A DNA stretch of 64,000 bases from Deltaproteobacteria bacterium. GTDB lineage: Bacteria; Myxococcota; B64-G9. The notes under the pieces are model-generated. The model worked only from the letters and a program-made list of their open reading frames with translations. It ran no database searches and had not been told where the DNA came from. Shown piece by piece: positions 34,248-42,993 of the stretch; position 1 is the stretch's first letter, and each line of letters opens with the position of its first letter. The DNA lies in assembly GCA_019314375.1 (NCBI GenBank), contig JAFCZJ010000012.1, forward strand, positions 1 to 64,000, given 5' to 3'. Both the position numbers and the translations under genes were made by a program.

Positions 34248-34823
34248 ATGAAAGCCTCGAATAAGGATGCACGCGGGCGTTTGCTCGATTTGTTCAGCCG
34301 GAAGTCCTTTCGGCGAGGCAAGGTCGTGCTGGCCTCCGGGCGTGAAAGTGATTTCTACATTGACTGCAAGCAGACTTCGCTCAGCGCGGAGGGTCATGGG
34401 CTGATTGGACGCTTGCTGCTTGATCTCTTGCGGGAGCGTTTTTCCGAGGTGAGGGCGGTGGGCGGACCCACCCTTGGAGCCGATCCCATCGTTTCAGCTG
34501 TTTCCACTATTTCAAGCCTTGAGGGCGAGGCCATCGATGCTTTCATCATTCGCAAAGAGCCCAAGGGGCATGGCACGGCTGCCTGGATTGAAGGCATGGG
34601 CAATTTGCGGCCGGACCAGCCGGTGGTGATCATTGAAGACGTGATCACGACGGGGGGCTCTACTTTGAGGGCCGTGGCTCGGGCCCGCGAAGCAGGCCTG
34701 GACGTCAAGGGCGTGATTGTGATGGTGGACCGATGCGAAGGCGGAAAAGAGGCCATCGAAAAAGAGGGCCTGAACGTTGTTAGTCTTTATACCCGTCATG
34801 ACTTCATCCCCGAGGATCCTTGA
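34248..34823 (+). CDS. pyrE: Orotate phosphoribosyltransferase
   Basis: The 191-residue enzyme converts orotate and PRPP to orotidine 5'-monophosphate in pyrimidine biosynthesis. The PRPP-binding motif VVIIEDVITTGGST is near residue 129, and SGRESDFYIDCKQTSL and FIIRKEPKGHGT are typical of PyrE. I chose the ATG at 34248 because the protein then starts like other PyrE enzymes. A TTG at 34218, in a TTGA overlap with the bactofilin stop, is an alternative. Confidence 0.9.
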   Translation: MKASNKDARGRLLDLFSRKSFRRGKVVLASGRESDFYIDCKQTSLSAEGHGLIGRLLLDLLRERFSEVRAVGGPTLGADPIVSAVSTISSLEGEAIDAFIIRKEPKGHGTAAWIEGMGNLRPDQPVVIIEDVITTGGSTLRAVARAREAGLDVKGVIVMVDRCEGGKEAIEKEGLNVVSLYTRHDFIPEDP

Positions 34824-34857
34824 CGGAAGATGCCCGCGGGGGCATTATCAGCACGGC

Positions 34858-35508
34858 ATGCATAAGCTATTTATATCGAGAATGCTTCGACTCCTGTGCT
34901 TTGGGGGTTTTTTTCTGGCCTCAGGTTGGCTGTGGAATTGCCAGCCGGTGCCCAACATGCGCGGGCCGCAGAAATTGGACCCCAAATACGAAACGCAGCT
35001 GACCCGTTGGACTAGCTCTGCCCAAATTTATCATAGCTTAGACAGCATCATGACTGTGCATGGCACCCTTGTCTCGCCTGCGTTTCGCGAGGCCCTGGGC
35101 AATCAATACGTAGAGATTTTCGGCATCGACCCGGGCAGAGTGGACAGCGACCTCGAAACCATCGCCACCTCGGTGGGGCGAGGTCACGAGTTTTTCATCT
35201 TCGCCGACACCAACGACCGTTCTTGGAACAACCTGGATGCGCGTGATTCGGTTTGGCGACTGGGGCTCTGGGGGGCCGAGGACCAACTCGGTGTACCGCC
35301 CCTGAGCATTCATCGCTTTCGCGGTCGCGGGCCCAACCTGAGAGCGTTTTTCCCTTATTTGAATGAGTTTGGGCGGTCTTATTTGGTTATCTTTCCCATC
35401 GAACAGGCCAATGGACAGCCGGTTTTAGGTCCTAAAGCGGGTTCTCTGACCTTGCGCATGTCCAGTGCTTTTGGCTCGGCCGCGATGAATTGGAAGGTGA
35501 AGGGATGA
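34858..35508 (+). CDS. Exported protein of unknown function
   Basis: This 216-residue protein has a hydrophobic N-terminus (LLCFGGFFLASGWLWNC) that is a signal sequence or anchor; the LWNC site is a poor lipobox. The rest shows no known motif but is well ordered, with Trp/Tyr-rich strands (FFIFADTNDRSWNNLDARDSVWRLGLWG and FFPYLNEFGRSYLVIFPIEQ). It lies 34 nt after pyrE and overlaps the HEAT-like gene by 4 nt. ATGs at 34777 and 34882 are alternative starts; the first would overlap pyrE. Confidence 0.6.
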   Translation: MHKLFISRMLRLLCFGGFFLASGWLWNCQPVPNMRGPQKLDPKYETQLTRWTSSAQIYHSLDSIMTVHGTLVSPAFREALGNQYVEIFGIDPGRVDSDLETIATSVGRGHEFFIFADTNDRSWNNLDARDSVWRLGLWGAEDQLGVPPLSIHRFRGRGPNLRAFFPYLNEFGRSYLVIFPIEQANGQPVLGPKAGSLTLRMSSAFGSAAMNWKVKG

Positions 35509-36263
35509 GTTTCTCGGAGTGGATGGAAAAGCGACGGGCTCGTAAGCGCCTGCGACAGATCGAACGTCACAAGAAAGGCATCAAGAACCGATACGGATAC
35601 GGTGAAGACCGGCAAAGTGCGGTTGCGTTCTTCCAGGATTTGGGTGGCCAAGATGGCGCTTTGGGTCTCTTGGAGCGCTTCATGGTCATCATCGACAAGA
35701 CCATCAAGGATGAGGAAGAAAAGGAACATCTGGCCAAGATTTTGGTGAGCATGGGGCACGATATTGTTCCCGCCATCGAGGAATACATCCACCGCAAGGA
35801 CGCGAGCAATGTGCCGATCACCTGGCCCTTGAAGATATTGGAACAGGTTTGTGAGCCATCCGAGGCCGTGGACGTCTTAGTGCGGGCCCTGGAAATCATG
35901 GGCACATCCTACACCCGCGAGCCGGAGCGCAAGGTCCTGCTGGTAAGCCAATTGGCCGAGTTCGAGGATGAGCGCGTGGTGCCCACCTTGGTTCCTTTTT
36001 TGCATGATCACCGGGACGAGGTTCAAGTCGAGGCCCTTGATGCCCTGGTGCGTCGGGCTGATGAGCGGGCCCGGGAGCCCATGCTCAAACTTCTGATCGA
36101 TGAGGAAACCCCCATGCGCTTGAGAGCGGCGGTGGCCGAATCCCTGCAACAGTTGGGCTGGACGGTCAAGGGCTATCGCAAGAAGGTCGAAGAAGTGCTG
36201 CCCGAGGGTTTGGGCGTGGATCGGGTTGGGCGCGTCAAGGGACGTTGGACCCACGGGACATGA
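35505..36263 (+). CDS. HEAT-repeat-like protein
   Basis: The 252-residue cytoplasmic protein is helical, with HEAT/PBS-lyase-like repeats, for example VPTLVPFLHDHRDEVQVEALDALVRR and EPMLKLLIDEETPMRLRAAVAESLQQLGW. Its N-terminus is very basic (MEKRRARKRLRQIERHKKGIKNR). Such solenoids bind partner proteins. It overlaps both the exported-protein gene and the first WYL gene by 4 nt (ATGA), so it is in one operon with the WYL pair; a role with these regulators is a guess. Confidence 0.75.
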   Translation: MSFSEWMEKRRARKRLRQIERHKKGIKNRYGYGEDRQSAVAFFQDLGGQDGALGLLERFMVIIDKTIKDEEEKEHLAKILVSMGHDIVPAIEEYIHRKDASNVPITWPLKILEQVCEPSEAVDVLVRALEIMGTSYTREPERKVLLVSQLAEFEDERVVPTLVPFLHDHRDEVQVEALDALVRRADERAREPMLKLLIDEETPMRLRAAVAESLQQLGWTVKGYRKKVEEVLPEGLGVDRVGRVKGRWTHGT

Positions 36264-37285
36264 AAAAAGCTGAACGCATTTTGGATCTGATCGCCTTTCT
36301 GTTGCACAGCCCAGAGCCTGTAACTTTCGAAGAGATTCGTCAGGCCTTTCCCGAAGACTATGTTGGGGAAAACGAGGCGACGGTGGCCCGCAAGTTCGAG
36401 CGAGACAAGGCGGACATCTTGGCCTTGGGCTTGCCCATCAAGCACCTGGCCGGCGATGACCACGACAAGGAAGGCTACCTCATCGAACGGGACAGTTACG
36501 GACTGCCTCCGTTGGATTTGGCTCCTGAAGAGTTGGCGTTGCTGTTTTTAGCCGGTTCGGCCGCGCTCGACATGACGGCCTCGCCATTCGTCCGCGATCT
36601 GAGCTTGGCGCTCAACAAGATAGCCTTTTCTTTTGATGCAGGCGAGGGGCAGGTTGCGACTTTGCGATCCTTGCAGCGAGGCGCAACCAAGGTTTTGCCG
36701 GAGGATGGACTCCGACAACGGGAGAACCTGGAGGCGCTGCAGCGAGCCATTCGCGATCACAAGACCGTCACCCTGTCTTACCATGGGCTGTGGCGCGATG
36801 AGATCACCAAGCGCCGGGTGGACCCTTACGGTCTGGTGTACCGGCAAGGAGACTGGATCCTGGTGGGTCATTGTCACCTGCGCGAAGCGGTACGGGTTTT
36901 TCATGTACGTCGCTTGCGAGGTTTGGCGGTCAACCCCCTCAAGCCCAAGAGTCCCGATTTCGAGGTGCCTTCCGGCTTCGAGTTGAGGCAACATGTCGCG
37001 CGTCACCCTTGGCAACTCAAAGTACACGAGCCGAAGCTCGTGCGTATACGCATGGAGGGCCCGGTGGCCCAAACCCTGGTTGCCGAGTTGGGGGAGGCGA
37101 TTTCCAAGGTCGAGGAAGATGGCGAGGCCCTCATCCTCTCTTTTTCTTGCGGCAACACCGAGGGCTTTTTGCCTCTGGTGCTTGGCCAGCGCGCCAGGGC
37201 CAGGGTTCTCGAGCCGCCCGAATTGGTGGAGCGAGTACGCGAAGTGCTTACGACCTTGAGCCAAACAGGGGAAGCACCGTCATGA
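36260..37285 (+). CDS. WYL-domain transcriptional regulator (PafB-like)
   Basis: This 341-residue protein has an N-terminal winged-helix region (MKKAERILDLIAFLLHSPEPVTFEEI). A WYL domain follows (about 170-260; HKTVTLSYHGL, RVDPYGLVYRQGDWILVGHCH, VFHVRRLRGL), then a C-terminal extension. WYL proteins bind nucleic acid or nucleotides; PafB and PafC form a DNA-damage-responsive regulator in actinobacteria. The next gene encodes a second WYL protein with a 4-nt overlap, the usual pafBC arrangement. I used the ATG in the ATGA overlap rather than the in-frame ATG at 36245. Confidence 0.85.
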   Translation: MKKAERILDLIAFLLHSPEPVTFEEIRQAFPEDYVGENEATVARKFERDKADILALGLPIKHLAGDDHDKEGYLIERDSYGLPPLDLAPEELALLFLAGSAALDMTASPFVRDLSLALNKIAFSFDAGEGQVATLRSLQRGATKVLPEDGLRQRENLEALQRAIRDHKTVTLSYHGLWRDEITKRRVDPYGLVYRQGDWILVGHCHLREAVRVFHVRRLRGLAVNPLKPKSPDFEVPSGFELRQHVARHPWQLKVHEPKLVRIRMEGPVAQTLVAELGEAISKVEEDGEALILSFSCGNTEGFLPLVLGQRARARVLEPPELVERVREVLTTLSQTGEAPS

Positions 37286-38253
37286 GCGAACTGGTTCATC
37301 GGCTCAAGACTTTGTTGTTTTTGGTCCCTTTTGTTTATCGACACCGGGGTGTGCCCGTGGTCGAACTGGCCCGGCGCCTGGGTATGGACGAGAAAGAACT
37401 GACCAAGGAAATCGATTTTCTACTGATGGTGGGTCGGCCTCCCTTCCAGCCCAACGACATGATCGACATCTACGTGGAGGGCTCGCGGGTCTTTGTGGAT
37501 CTTCCGCAGGCCTTGGACAAGCCGCCCAGCTTCACCCTGTCTGAATCCTTGGCTTTGGCCTCGGCTGCCCAACTCTTCGCAGGGGAGGAGACCATGGGTA
37601 AGGCAGCCGTGGCGGTGCGCATGGCCTTGAACAAGGTGGTCGAATCCTTGCCCGAAGAATCCCGCGCTCTTTTTGAGGAGCTGGCTGAACGCTATTTGGT
37701 GCTGAGCGGGGACGCTTTGACTCCTGTCTTGAGCAGCCTGCGAGAGGCCGTGGATGCCCGCCAGGAAGTGCGCATCAGCCATCATGTGGCCGATCGAGAC
37801 GAACTGCGCGAGCGAGTGGTGCAGCCTTATGGTCTGCATCATCGGGCGGGGGCCTGGTATCTGGTTGCCTTCTGCACGGATCGGGAAGACATGCGTATCT
37901 TCCGTCTCTCCCGTATTCGAAGCGCGAAGCTTCTCGATCGCATTTTTGATCTGCCGGCGAATTTTGATACGGCTTCCTTCGTGGAAAAGCGCCTGACGCT
38001 GCCCATCCGGGGTCAGCAAAAAATCCGCCTGCGTTTTGAGCCCGAGGTGGCCCGCTGGGTTAGCGAACGATGGGACGAACGCTACCTGGAGCCCTGCACC
38101 GACGGTGGCCTAATAGCAAGCCTCCACGACGTGTCCGACGAGTTTGTTCTGACCTATGTGGCTTCCTTTGCAGGCCGGGCGAGCATCCTCGAGCCGGCCG
38201 ATTTGGCTGGACGGCTGGCCACAGAGGCCAAGGCCGCCTTGGATTCTTATTAG
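37282..38253 (+). CDS. WYL-domain transcriptional regulator (PafC-like)
   Basis: The 323-residue partner starts with a helix-turn-helix-like region (RLKTLLFLVPFVYRHRGVPVVELARRLGMDEKELTKEIDFL). A WYL domain near residues 155-225 (QEVRISHHVADRDELRERVVQPYGLHHRAGAWYLVAFC) follows, then a C-terminal extension. It overlaps the PafB-like gene by 4 nt. The frame stays open far upstream, but the coupled ATG gives the natural N-terminus. Together the two probably form a heteromeric regulator. Confidence 0.85.
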   Translation: MSELVHRLKTLLFLVPFVYRHRGVPVVELARRLGMDEKELTKEIDFLLMVGRPPFQPNDMIDIYVEGSRVFVDLPQALDKPPSFTLSESLALASAAQLFAGEETMGKAAVAVRMALNKVVESLPEESRALFEELAERYLVLSGDALTPVLSSLREAVDARQEVRISHHVADRDELRERVVQPYGLHHRAGAWYLVAFCTDREDMRIFRLSRIRSAKLLDRIFDLPANFDTASFVEKRLTLPIRGQQKIRLRFEPEVARWVSERWDERYLEPCTDGGLIASLHDVSDEFVLTYVASFAGRASILEPADLAGRLATEAKAALDSY

Positions 38254-38265
38254 GATTGTACCCGG

Positions 38266-38281
38266 TTGACAGATCTGTCAA
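38266..38281. promoter_or_regulatory. 16-bp perfect palindromic operator
   Basis: TTGACAGATCTGTCAA is a perfect inverted repeat 82 nt before the acyl-CoA dehydrogenase ATG. It overlaps a TTGACA hexamer. Another candidate pair lies downstream (TTGCGC at 38288, then TAGCTT after 17 nt). Fatty-acid-oxidation genes are often controlled by TetR- or GntR-family repressors bound to such palindromes. No regulator gene adjoins. Confidence 0.55.
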
Positions 38282-38347
38282 AAGCAGTTGCGCCCATTTG
38301 GGCCTCATGCTAGCTTGTCGACAAATACCCCCCCCCAGGAGGATTCC

Positions 38348-40201
38348 ATGGCGACCACCGAGTTTTCGGTTCACAAGCGTGACCTGCAATTCGTACTTTA
38401 CGAGCAGCTTAATATCGAAGATTTGTGCAAGCTGCCCGCCTATAGCGAGTGCAACAAAGAGTTGTTCGAGATGGTGATCGACGAAGCCATCAAGGTCGCC
38501 ACCGACAACCTGGCTCCCATGAACAAGTTGGGCGACGAAATCGGCGCCAAGTTCGACAATGGCGTGGTCACCATGCCCGATGAGTTCAAGGCGGCCTATG
38601 GCGGTTTTGCGGAGGGTGGCTGGATCGGCATGTCGCAGAACCCGGACTTCGGCGGTCAGGGCCTGCCCAACTCGCTGAAGTACACCATTGCAGAGATATT
38701 CTCCGGCGCCAACGTGGCCTTCTACTTGACGCAAAGCTTGACCGAGGGCGCGGCCCATCTCATCGAAAAGTACGGCACCGATGAGCTTCGCAAACTATAT
38801 ATCGAGCGCATGTATACGGGCCAGTGGGCCGGCACCATGTGCTTGACCGAGCCCTCGGCCGGATCGGACGTGGGTAACTTGAAAACCACGGCCAAGAAGG
38901 AAGGGGACCACTACATCATTTCGGGCACCAAGAGCTTCATCACGGCGGGTGAGCACGATTTCACCGAAAACATTATCCACGCCGTCTTGGCCCGGATCGA
39001 AGGTGCCCCGGCGGGCACCAGAGGCATCAGCCTCTTCGTCGTACCCAAGTTCCTGGCGAACGAAGACGGTAGCCTGGGCGAGCGCAACGACATGTTCTGC
39101 GGCAACATCGAGCACAAGATGGGCATGAAGTCCTCGCCTACTTGCACGCTGAACTTCGGCGACGAAGGCAAGTGTAAGGGCTGGCTTTTGGGCGAAGAGA
39201 ACCGGGGCATGACCCTGATGTTCCAGATGATGAACGAAGAGCGCCTCCTGGTGGGCATGCAGGGATTGAGCCTGGCGACCGTGGCCTACAACAGTGCCTT
39301 GGCATACAGCTTGGAGCGCAGCCAGGGGGCCGAACTGGGCGCCAAGGCCGATGCACCCCGTGTCAACATCATCCGCCATCCGGACGTGCGTCGCATGTTG
39401 ATTCACATGAAGGCCTTCGTCGAGGGCATGCGGTCCTTGTTCTTGGCCGTGGCGACCTACATCGATCGGTCGGAAAAATCAGAAGACGAGCAAGAGCGGG
39501 CCAAGTACCAAAATTTGGTCGAACTTTTGACCCCGCTTTGCAAGGCCTACGGTACGGACATGGGCTTCCGCGTCAACGAGATGGCCATTCAGGTTTTCGG
39601 CGGCTACGGCTATTGCCAAGAGTACCCGGTAGAGCAGTACCTCCGCGATCAGAAGATTTCCTCGTTATACGAAGGCACCAACGGCATCCAGGCCTTGGAC
39701 CTTTTGGGCCGCAAGATCGCCCGCAACAAGGGCGAATTTCTGAAGCAGTTTTTGGCGATTGTCATGGAGCGACTTGGGGAGGCCAAAGGCATCACGGGCC
39801 TGGCCGAGATGGCCGGCAAATTGGAGAAGTCGGTGGGCATGGTGGGCAAGATCGCCACCGACCTGGCCGTCGGCATGGGCAAGGACCCGGCCTACGCCAT
39901 GTTGCACGCAACCCCTTTCTTGGAGCTCTTCGGCCACGTCGCGACGGCCCATTACCTTTTGGACGGCGCATGTGTAGCCCAAGAGGCCTTTGACGTCATC
40001 GCCGAACGCGAAGGCGCGATCGACGACGCGGCCCGGACCAAGTTGGTGGCGGACAATGACGAAGCCGCTTTCTACCACGGCCGGGTGGCCTCGGCGCGAT
40101 TCTTCATCGCAAGCATTCTGCCTCATGCCCACGCGATGGCCGAGGCTGCCGAGGCCATGGACCGCAGTGCCTTGGATATCCGTTTCTTCGAAGAATCATG
40201 A
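38348..40201 (+). CDS. Acyl-CoA dehydrogenase, long form
   Basis: The 617-residue FAD enzyme catalyses alpha,beta-dehydrogenation of acyl-CoA in fatty-acid oxidation. It has GGQGLPNSLKY, MCLTEPSAGSDVG, the catalytic-base segment SSLYEGTNGIQALDLLGRK (Glu442), an FGGYGYCQEYPVEQ flavin-binding region and an extra C-terminal helical domain of about 120 residues. The extra domain is typical of the larger (about 600-residue) ACAD subfamily. The ATG has AGGAGG at 38337-38342. It overlaps the following membrane-protein gene by 4 nt. Confidence 0.92.
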   Translation: MATTEFSVHKRDLQFVLYEQLNIEDLCKLPAYSECNKELFEMVIDEAIKVATDNLAPMNKLGDEIGAKFDNGVVTMPDEFKAAYGGFAEGGWIGMSQNPDFGGQGLPNSLKYTIAEIFSGANVAFYLTQSLTEGAAHLIEKYGTDELRKLYIERMYTGQWAGTMCLTEPSAGSDVGNLKTTAKKEGDHYIISGTKSFITAGEHDFTENIIHAVLARIEGAPAGTRGISLFVVPKFLANEDGSLGERNDMFCGNIEHKMGMKSSPTCTLNFGDEGKCKGWLLGEENRGMTLMFQMMNEERLLVGMQGLSLATVAYNSALAYSLERSQGAELGAKADAPRVNIIRHPDVRRMLIHMKAFVEGMRSLFLAVATYIDRSEKSEDEQERAKYQNLVELLTPLCKAYGTDMGFRVNEMAIQVFGGYGYCQEYPVEQYLRDQKISSLYEGTNGIQALDLLGRKIARNKGEFLKQFLAIVMERLGEAKGITGLAEMAGKLEKSVGMVGKIATDLAVGMGKDPAYAMLHATPFLELFGHVATAHYLLDGACVAQEAFDVIAEREGAIDDAARTKLVADNDEAAFYHGRVASARFFIASILPHAHAMAEAAEAMDRSALDIRFFEES

Positions 40202-40803
40202 AGCCGCGCAGTGACAGACTGCACCGAATACTCTCTTTTCTGATTTTTTTCTGCCTGCTTGCGGCCAGCGGAGCCGCTCAGGCCAAGCGCTGCACGGTCT
40301 ATGTCTATTTGGACCATGCCGGCAACACCCACAAAACTCGAAATCTCAAAGACGTGCCTGCCGACAAGCGCGCCTCTTTGTTGACTTACAAGGATGACTG
40401 CAAGACCAAGCTTCGCGCGGTAGAGGCTCCCGCCAAGGGATTGCCCGCGGAGGCCTTTGAGACCGATGGCAGCCTGACGGATCCGGAGCGAAACTCAGCC
40501 ACTTCCGATGAGAGCTATCAGGTACCGGATACCTGGACCGAGAGCCGCCAACCCTCGTCCTGGTTGCGCTACTTGATGTGGTTCAGCCTGCTTCTGATCA
40601 TCGGCGGCACCATCGGTGTGGTAATAGAAGCCTTCCGCCAAAGCATCCTTTGGGGTCTGGCGGTGCTCATCCTCCCCTTCGTCTGGCTGATTTTCTCCAT
40701 CCTGGCCTGGCACCGGGTCAAGGTACCCTTCCTCGCCGGGCTCGTCGGCTACATTGGCCTTGGCGTCACCAGCATGGTCATCGGCTTCAATCTGTTGTTT
40801 TGA
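40198..40803 (+). CDS. Membrane protein of unknown function
   Basis: This 201-residue protein has an N-terminal signal or anchor (IFFCLLAASGAAQA). A small exported domain contains two Cys (CTVYVYLD, DDCKTK), as in DUF4124-like proteins. Three C-terminal membrane spans follow (about 122-140, 145-165 and 178-198). It overlaps the acyl-CoA dehydrogenase stop by 4 nt. Its last 26 nt, including the stop, recur at 41836-41861. Confidence 0.7.
   Translation: MKPRSDRLHRILSFLIFFCLLAASGAAQAKRCTVYVYLDHAGNTHKTRNLKDVPADKRASLLTYKDDCKTKLRAVEAPAKGLPAEAFETDGSLTDPERNSATSDESYQVPDTWTESRQPSSWLRYLMWFSLLLIIGGTIGVVIEAFRQSILWGLAVLILPFVWLIFSILAWHRVKVPFLAGLVGYIGLGVTSMVIGFNLLF
40778..40803 (+). repeat. 26-bp direct repeat, left copy
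   Basis: This copy covers the 3' end of the membrane-protein gene including its stop codon. It matches 41836-41861 at 25 of 26 positions (C versus T at base 8). The two copies bracket about 1.03 kb containing the DUF1566-like lipoprotein gene. Confidence 0.85.
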
Positions 40804-40860
40804 TCTTCACCTGTGGTCAAAAGGCAGGCTGCGTTCCAAACCTCATTTGTTGAGATTTGG

Positions 40861-40890
40861 TTGTTGGTTCGGAAAAAAGCGTGCTAAAAA
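40861..40890 (+). promoter_or_regulatory. Weak candidate promoter for the DUF1566-like gene
   Basis: TTGTTG (40861-40866) is followed after 18 nt by TAAAAA (40885-40890), about 60 nt before the ATG at 40950. The matches are modest. Confidence 0.3.
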
Positions 40891-40949
40891 TGTACAAAGG
40901 TTTCGCCATGCGAAATAGACATCTTACGTCGATTAACTTGGAGGCAAAC

Positions 40950-41465
40950 ATGAAAGGTGGAGCGCTCTCGTTGTTGGCTGGGTGGATCGGACTGGTGACG
41001 CTGGGCATGTGCGCCTGCGGAGGTACCGATAAGGAGGAAGCGGAGGTCAAGAGCATCTCGTTCAACGGTACGCTTTTCGTGGCTCCGAGCGACAGCATCG
41101 AAGGAGCCAACACGGTCTGGGGTCTGCAGGGCACCGCCATAGGAGCGGTGTCCACCGCAGACGGAGCCGCCAACACCGTCCTGGCGGTCGACAACATGGG
41201 CGACATCGGAACCGAATTCGCTGCCAAAATCTGCTCCGAGCTGCTCTCTCACGATTTCGATGACTGGTACCTCCCGTCCAGCGAGGAGCTGAACGCGCTG
41301 TACTCGAACCGAGATGCCATCGACAACCTCGAAGCACAGTGGTACTGGAGCAGCACGGAAGCTGATGCCGACGATGCCTGGTTGCAGAACTTCGCCGACG
41401 GCTTTTCCCACTCCGCCAGCAAAGGACTGCTCGCCAGGGTTCGCTGCGTCCGCCGGGACCCCTAA
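40950..41465 (+). CDS. DUF1566-like (Lcl C-terminal) lipoprotein
   Basis: The 171-residue product has a lipoprotein-type signal ending at MCAC (Cys23 most likely). The remainder resembles DUF1566/Lcl C-terminal domains: AAKICSELLSHDFDDWYLPSSEELNALYSNRDAI, QWYWSSTEADADDAWLQNF and a closing ARVRCVRR. In known proteins this C-type-lectin-like fold is used for binding on the surface. The ATG has GGAGG 6 nt upstream. The gene lies between 26-bp direct repeats and may have arrived as an insertion. No operon partner is visible. Confidence 0.78.
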   Translation: MKGGALSLLAGWIGLVTLGMCACGGTDKEEAEVKSISFNGTLFVAPSDSIEGANTVWGLQGTAIGAVSTADGAANTVLAVDNMGDIGTEFAAKICSELLSHDFDDWYLPSSEELNALYSNRDAIDNLEAQWYWSSTEADADDAWLQNFADGFSHSASKGLLARVRCVRRDP

Positions 41466-41494
41466 GCCCCTTCACGCAGAAACCCTCTCTTTCA

Positions 41495-41526
41495 GGCCCC
41501 GCTCCCCCAGGGCCGCGCATTTTTTA
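41495..41526 (+). terminator. Possible terminator after the DUF1566-like gene
   Basis: A 5-bp stem GGCCC / GGGCC with a 10-nt loop is followed within 6 nt by ATTTTTT. The stem is short, so the call is tentative. Confidence 0.4.
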
Positions 41527-41835
41527 TTGTCCTGTGGTTGTTCAAAACTCATCCGGCGCGTCATTTTGAGCGGATTGGTTCTTTGAAGGGGATGACGGGG
41601 TAAGAGCCATGTTGGGGATGACGTGCCCCCCCCAAAAACAGTACCAGTTTCAAAAAAACACGTCAGGACCTATAATTCGACATTCGGGTTTGCGGTGGGT
41701 GGGCCTTCGGTTGGTGTCGATGATTCTGGCAATGCTCGACTTGTTTTCGTGAGGTGAGCGATATGACCGCGTCGATGCGTTTTGGAATCCTGGGGGAAAA
41801 GGTCTGTCTGCACCCTTGATCTCAAACAGGCTGGC

Positions 41836-41861
41836 TCATCGGTTTCAATCTGTTGTTTTGA
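41836..41861 (+). repeat. 26-bp direct repeat, right copy
   Basis: This non-coding copy of the last 26 nt of the membrane-protein gene (40778-40803) differs at one base. Confidence 0.85.
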
Positions 41862-41867
41862 AGCGGG

Positions 41868-42986
41868 TCACAGTCCGTCATTTGGCCAATTGCGCGGGTT
41901 GGCCAGGTATCGCTCCACCGTTTCCTGTAGCACCATGCTTGGGCGCTCGCGTTTGATCAAGGCTGTATCGAAGGTGCCGGTTTTGTCCCGGATGATGATC
42001 GTGCGTTGGAAATGTGTGGCCAGGAAAAGACCGTACTTGGTTCCATGGGAGAAAGAATCGCCGAATACGATCAGGGTTCCGGGGGGCGCGGTCGGATTTT
42101 CGAAAACATCGACTTTTTTGTAGGGTGGAATCTTTTCCTTGGTCAACTTGGGCTTTTTGGCGGGGGGCAGCACTACGGTGATGTGATCTTCTTTTAGCAG
42201 GAAGCCCAGGTTGAGCATTCGGCCCAAATCGCCGCAGGCACCGGATTGTTGCCGGACCGTTGTATGTTTGCGTGACATCGGCGCGACATCGATTGTGGGG
42301 CAGGTGGCCTGGTAGGCGACGAAGGCACCGAGATCGTTCCAATGGGTGTCGGTCTTGTGGTACAGCCTGTCTTGCTTCGCGACCTGACTCATCGCACCAT
42401 GTAGATCGGCGAGCGGGATCCCTCGCTGCTTGAGATGAGCCTGGAGGGCAAGCATGTTGCGCTTGCCAGGTCCATCGCCTTCGGGCCAGCCCGGCAGGTG
42501 CTGTGGATACATGGTGGCCTTGCTTGGCGCAAAGACGACGGCGTATCCGATGCCTTGCTGGGCGAGCCAGTTTTTTCGTCTTTGAAAAATCGTGGCGTAT
42601 TGTTCAAGTCTGTCTGCCCTGAAGGGCTTTTGGTGCAGCAAATCTCTAACGGCCGAGGAGTAGAAGAGCCAGCCGTCAGTCCCCACCGTGACTCGTTCGG
42701 CCCCGGAGACAGAAAAGACTTGGTACAAAAGCAAGTTGTGGCCGGTGATGAGGGTCTTACGAAAACCAAAATGGTCGTTGAGGAAGGATTCGAATCCATC
42801 ACGCCATGCTGGAAAGCCTTTTTCGCAAAGCAACTCGTTGCTGGGAAATCTGGACAGCTTGCGCTTCTCGGCCGGTGTCTGCCCTGGATCGAGTTGAAAT
42901 ACGGTTCCGGTCAGGGGTCCCAAGAGGATGATGGAGAAGCCACCCAACAAAACGTAGCGTGCGAGACGTGTCGGTAAGCGCTTCAT
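41868..42986 (-). CDS. AlgJ/AlgX-like SGNH-fold polysaccharide O-acetyltransferase
   Basis: This 372-residue protein has an N-terminal membrane anchor (VLLGGFSIILLGPLTG) and an SGNH-hydrolase-like domain of the AlgJ/AlgX family. The catalytic Asp-x-His is in KTDTHWND (Asp214, His216), with VVFAPSKATMYP and the late FGDSFSHGT nucleophile block. It should move acetyl groups onto an exported polysaccharide or cell-wall polymer, receiving them through the MBOAT partner. I chose the second of two adjacent starts (GTG at 42989, ATG at 42986) by SD spacing. It follows the MBOAT gene by 7 nt. Confidence 0.85.
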   Translation of the reverse strand: MKRLPTRLARYVLLGGFSIILLGPLTGTVFQLDPGQTPAEKRKLSRFPSNELLCEKGFPAWRDGFESFLNDHFGFRKTLITGHNLLLYQVFSVSGAERVTVGTDGWLFYSSAVRDLLHQKPFRADRLEQYATIFQRRKNWLAQQGIGYAVVFAPSKATMYPQHLPGWPEGDGPGKRNMLALQAHLKQRGIPLADLHGAMSQVAKQDRLYHKTDTHWNDLGAFVAYQATCPTIDVAPMSRKHTTVRQQSGACGDLGRMLNLGFLLKEDHITVVLPPAKKPKLTKEKIPPYKKVDVFENPTAPPGTLIVFGDSFSHGTKYGLFLATHFQRTIIIRDKTGTFDTALIKRERPSMVLQETVERYLANPRNWPNDGL

Positions 42987-42993
42987 CACAGCC

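Larger units (their letters stand above)
41466..41867. other. 402-bp intergenic region without a gene
   Basis: I see no coding frame here. It holds a weak GGCCC/GGGCC hairpin with a T-run (41495-41526), a run of eight C followed by an A-run (41626-41640), and the right copy of the 26-bp repeat (41836-41861). The repeat ends 6 nt before the stop codon of the convergent AlgJ-like gene. Confidence 0.6.
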
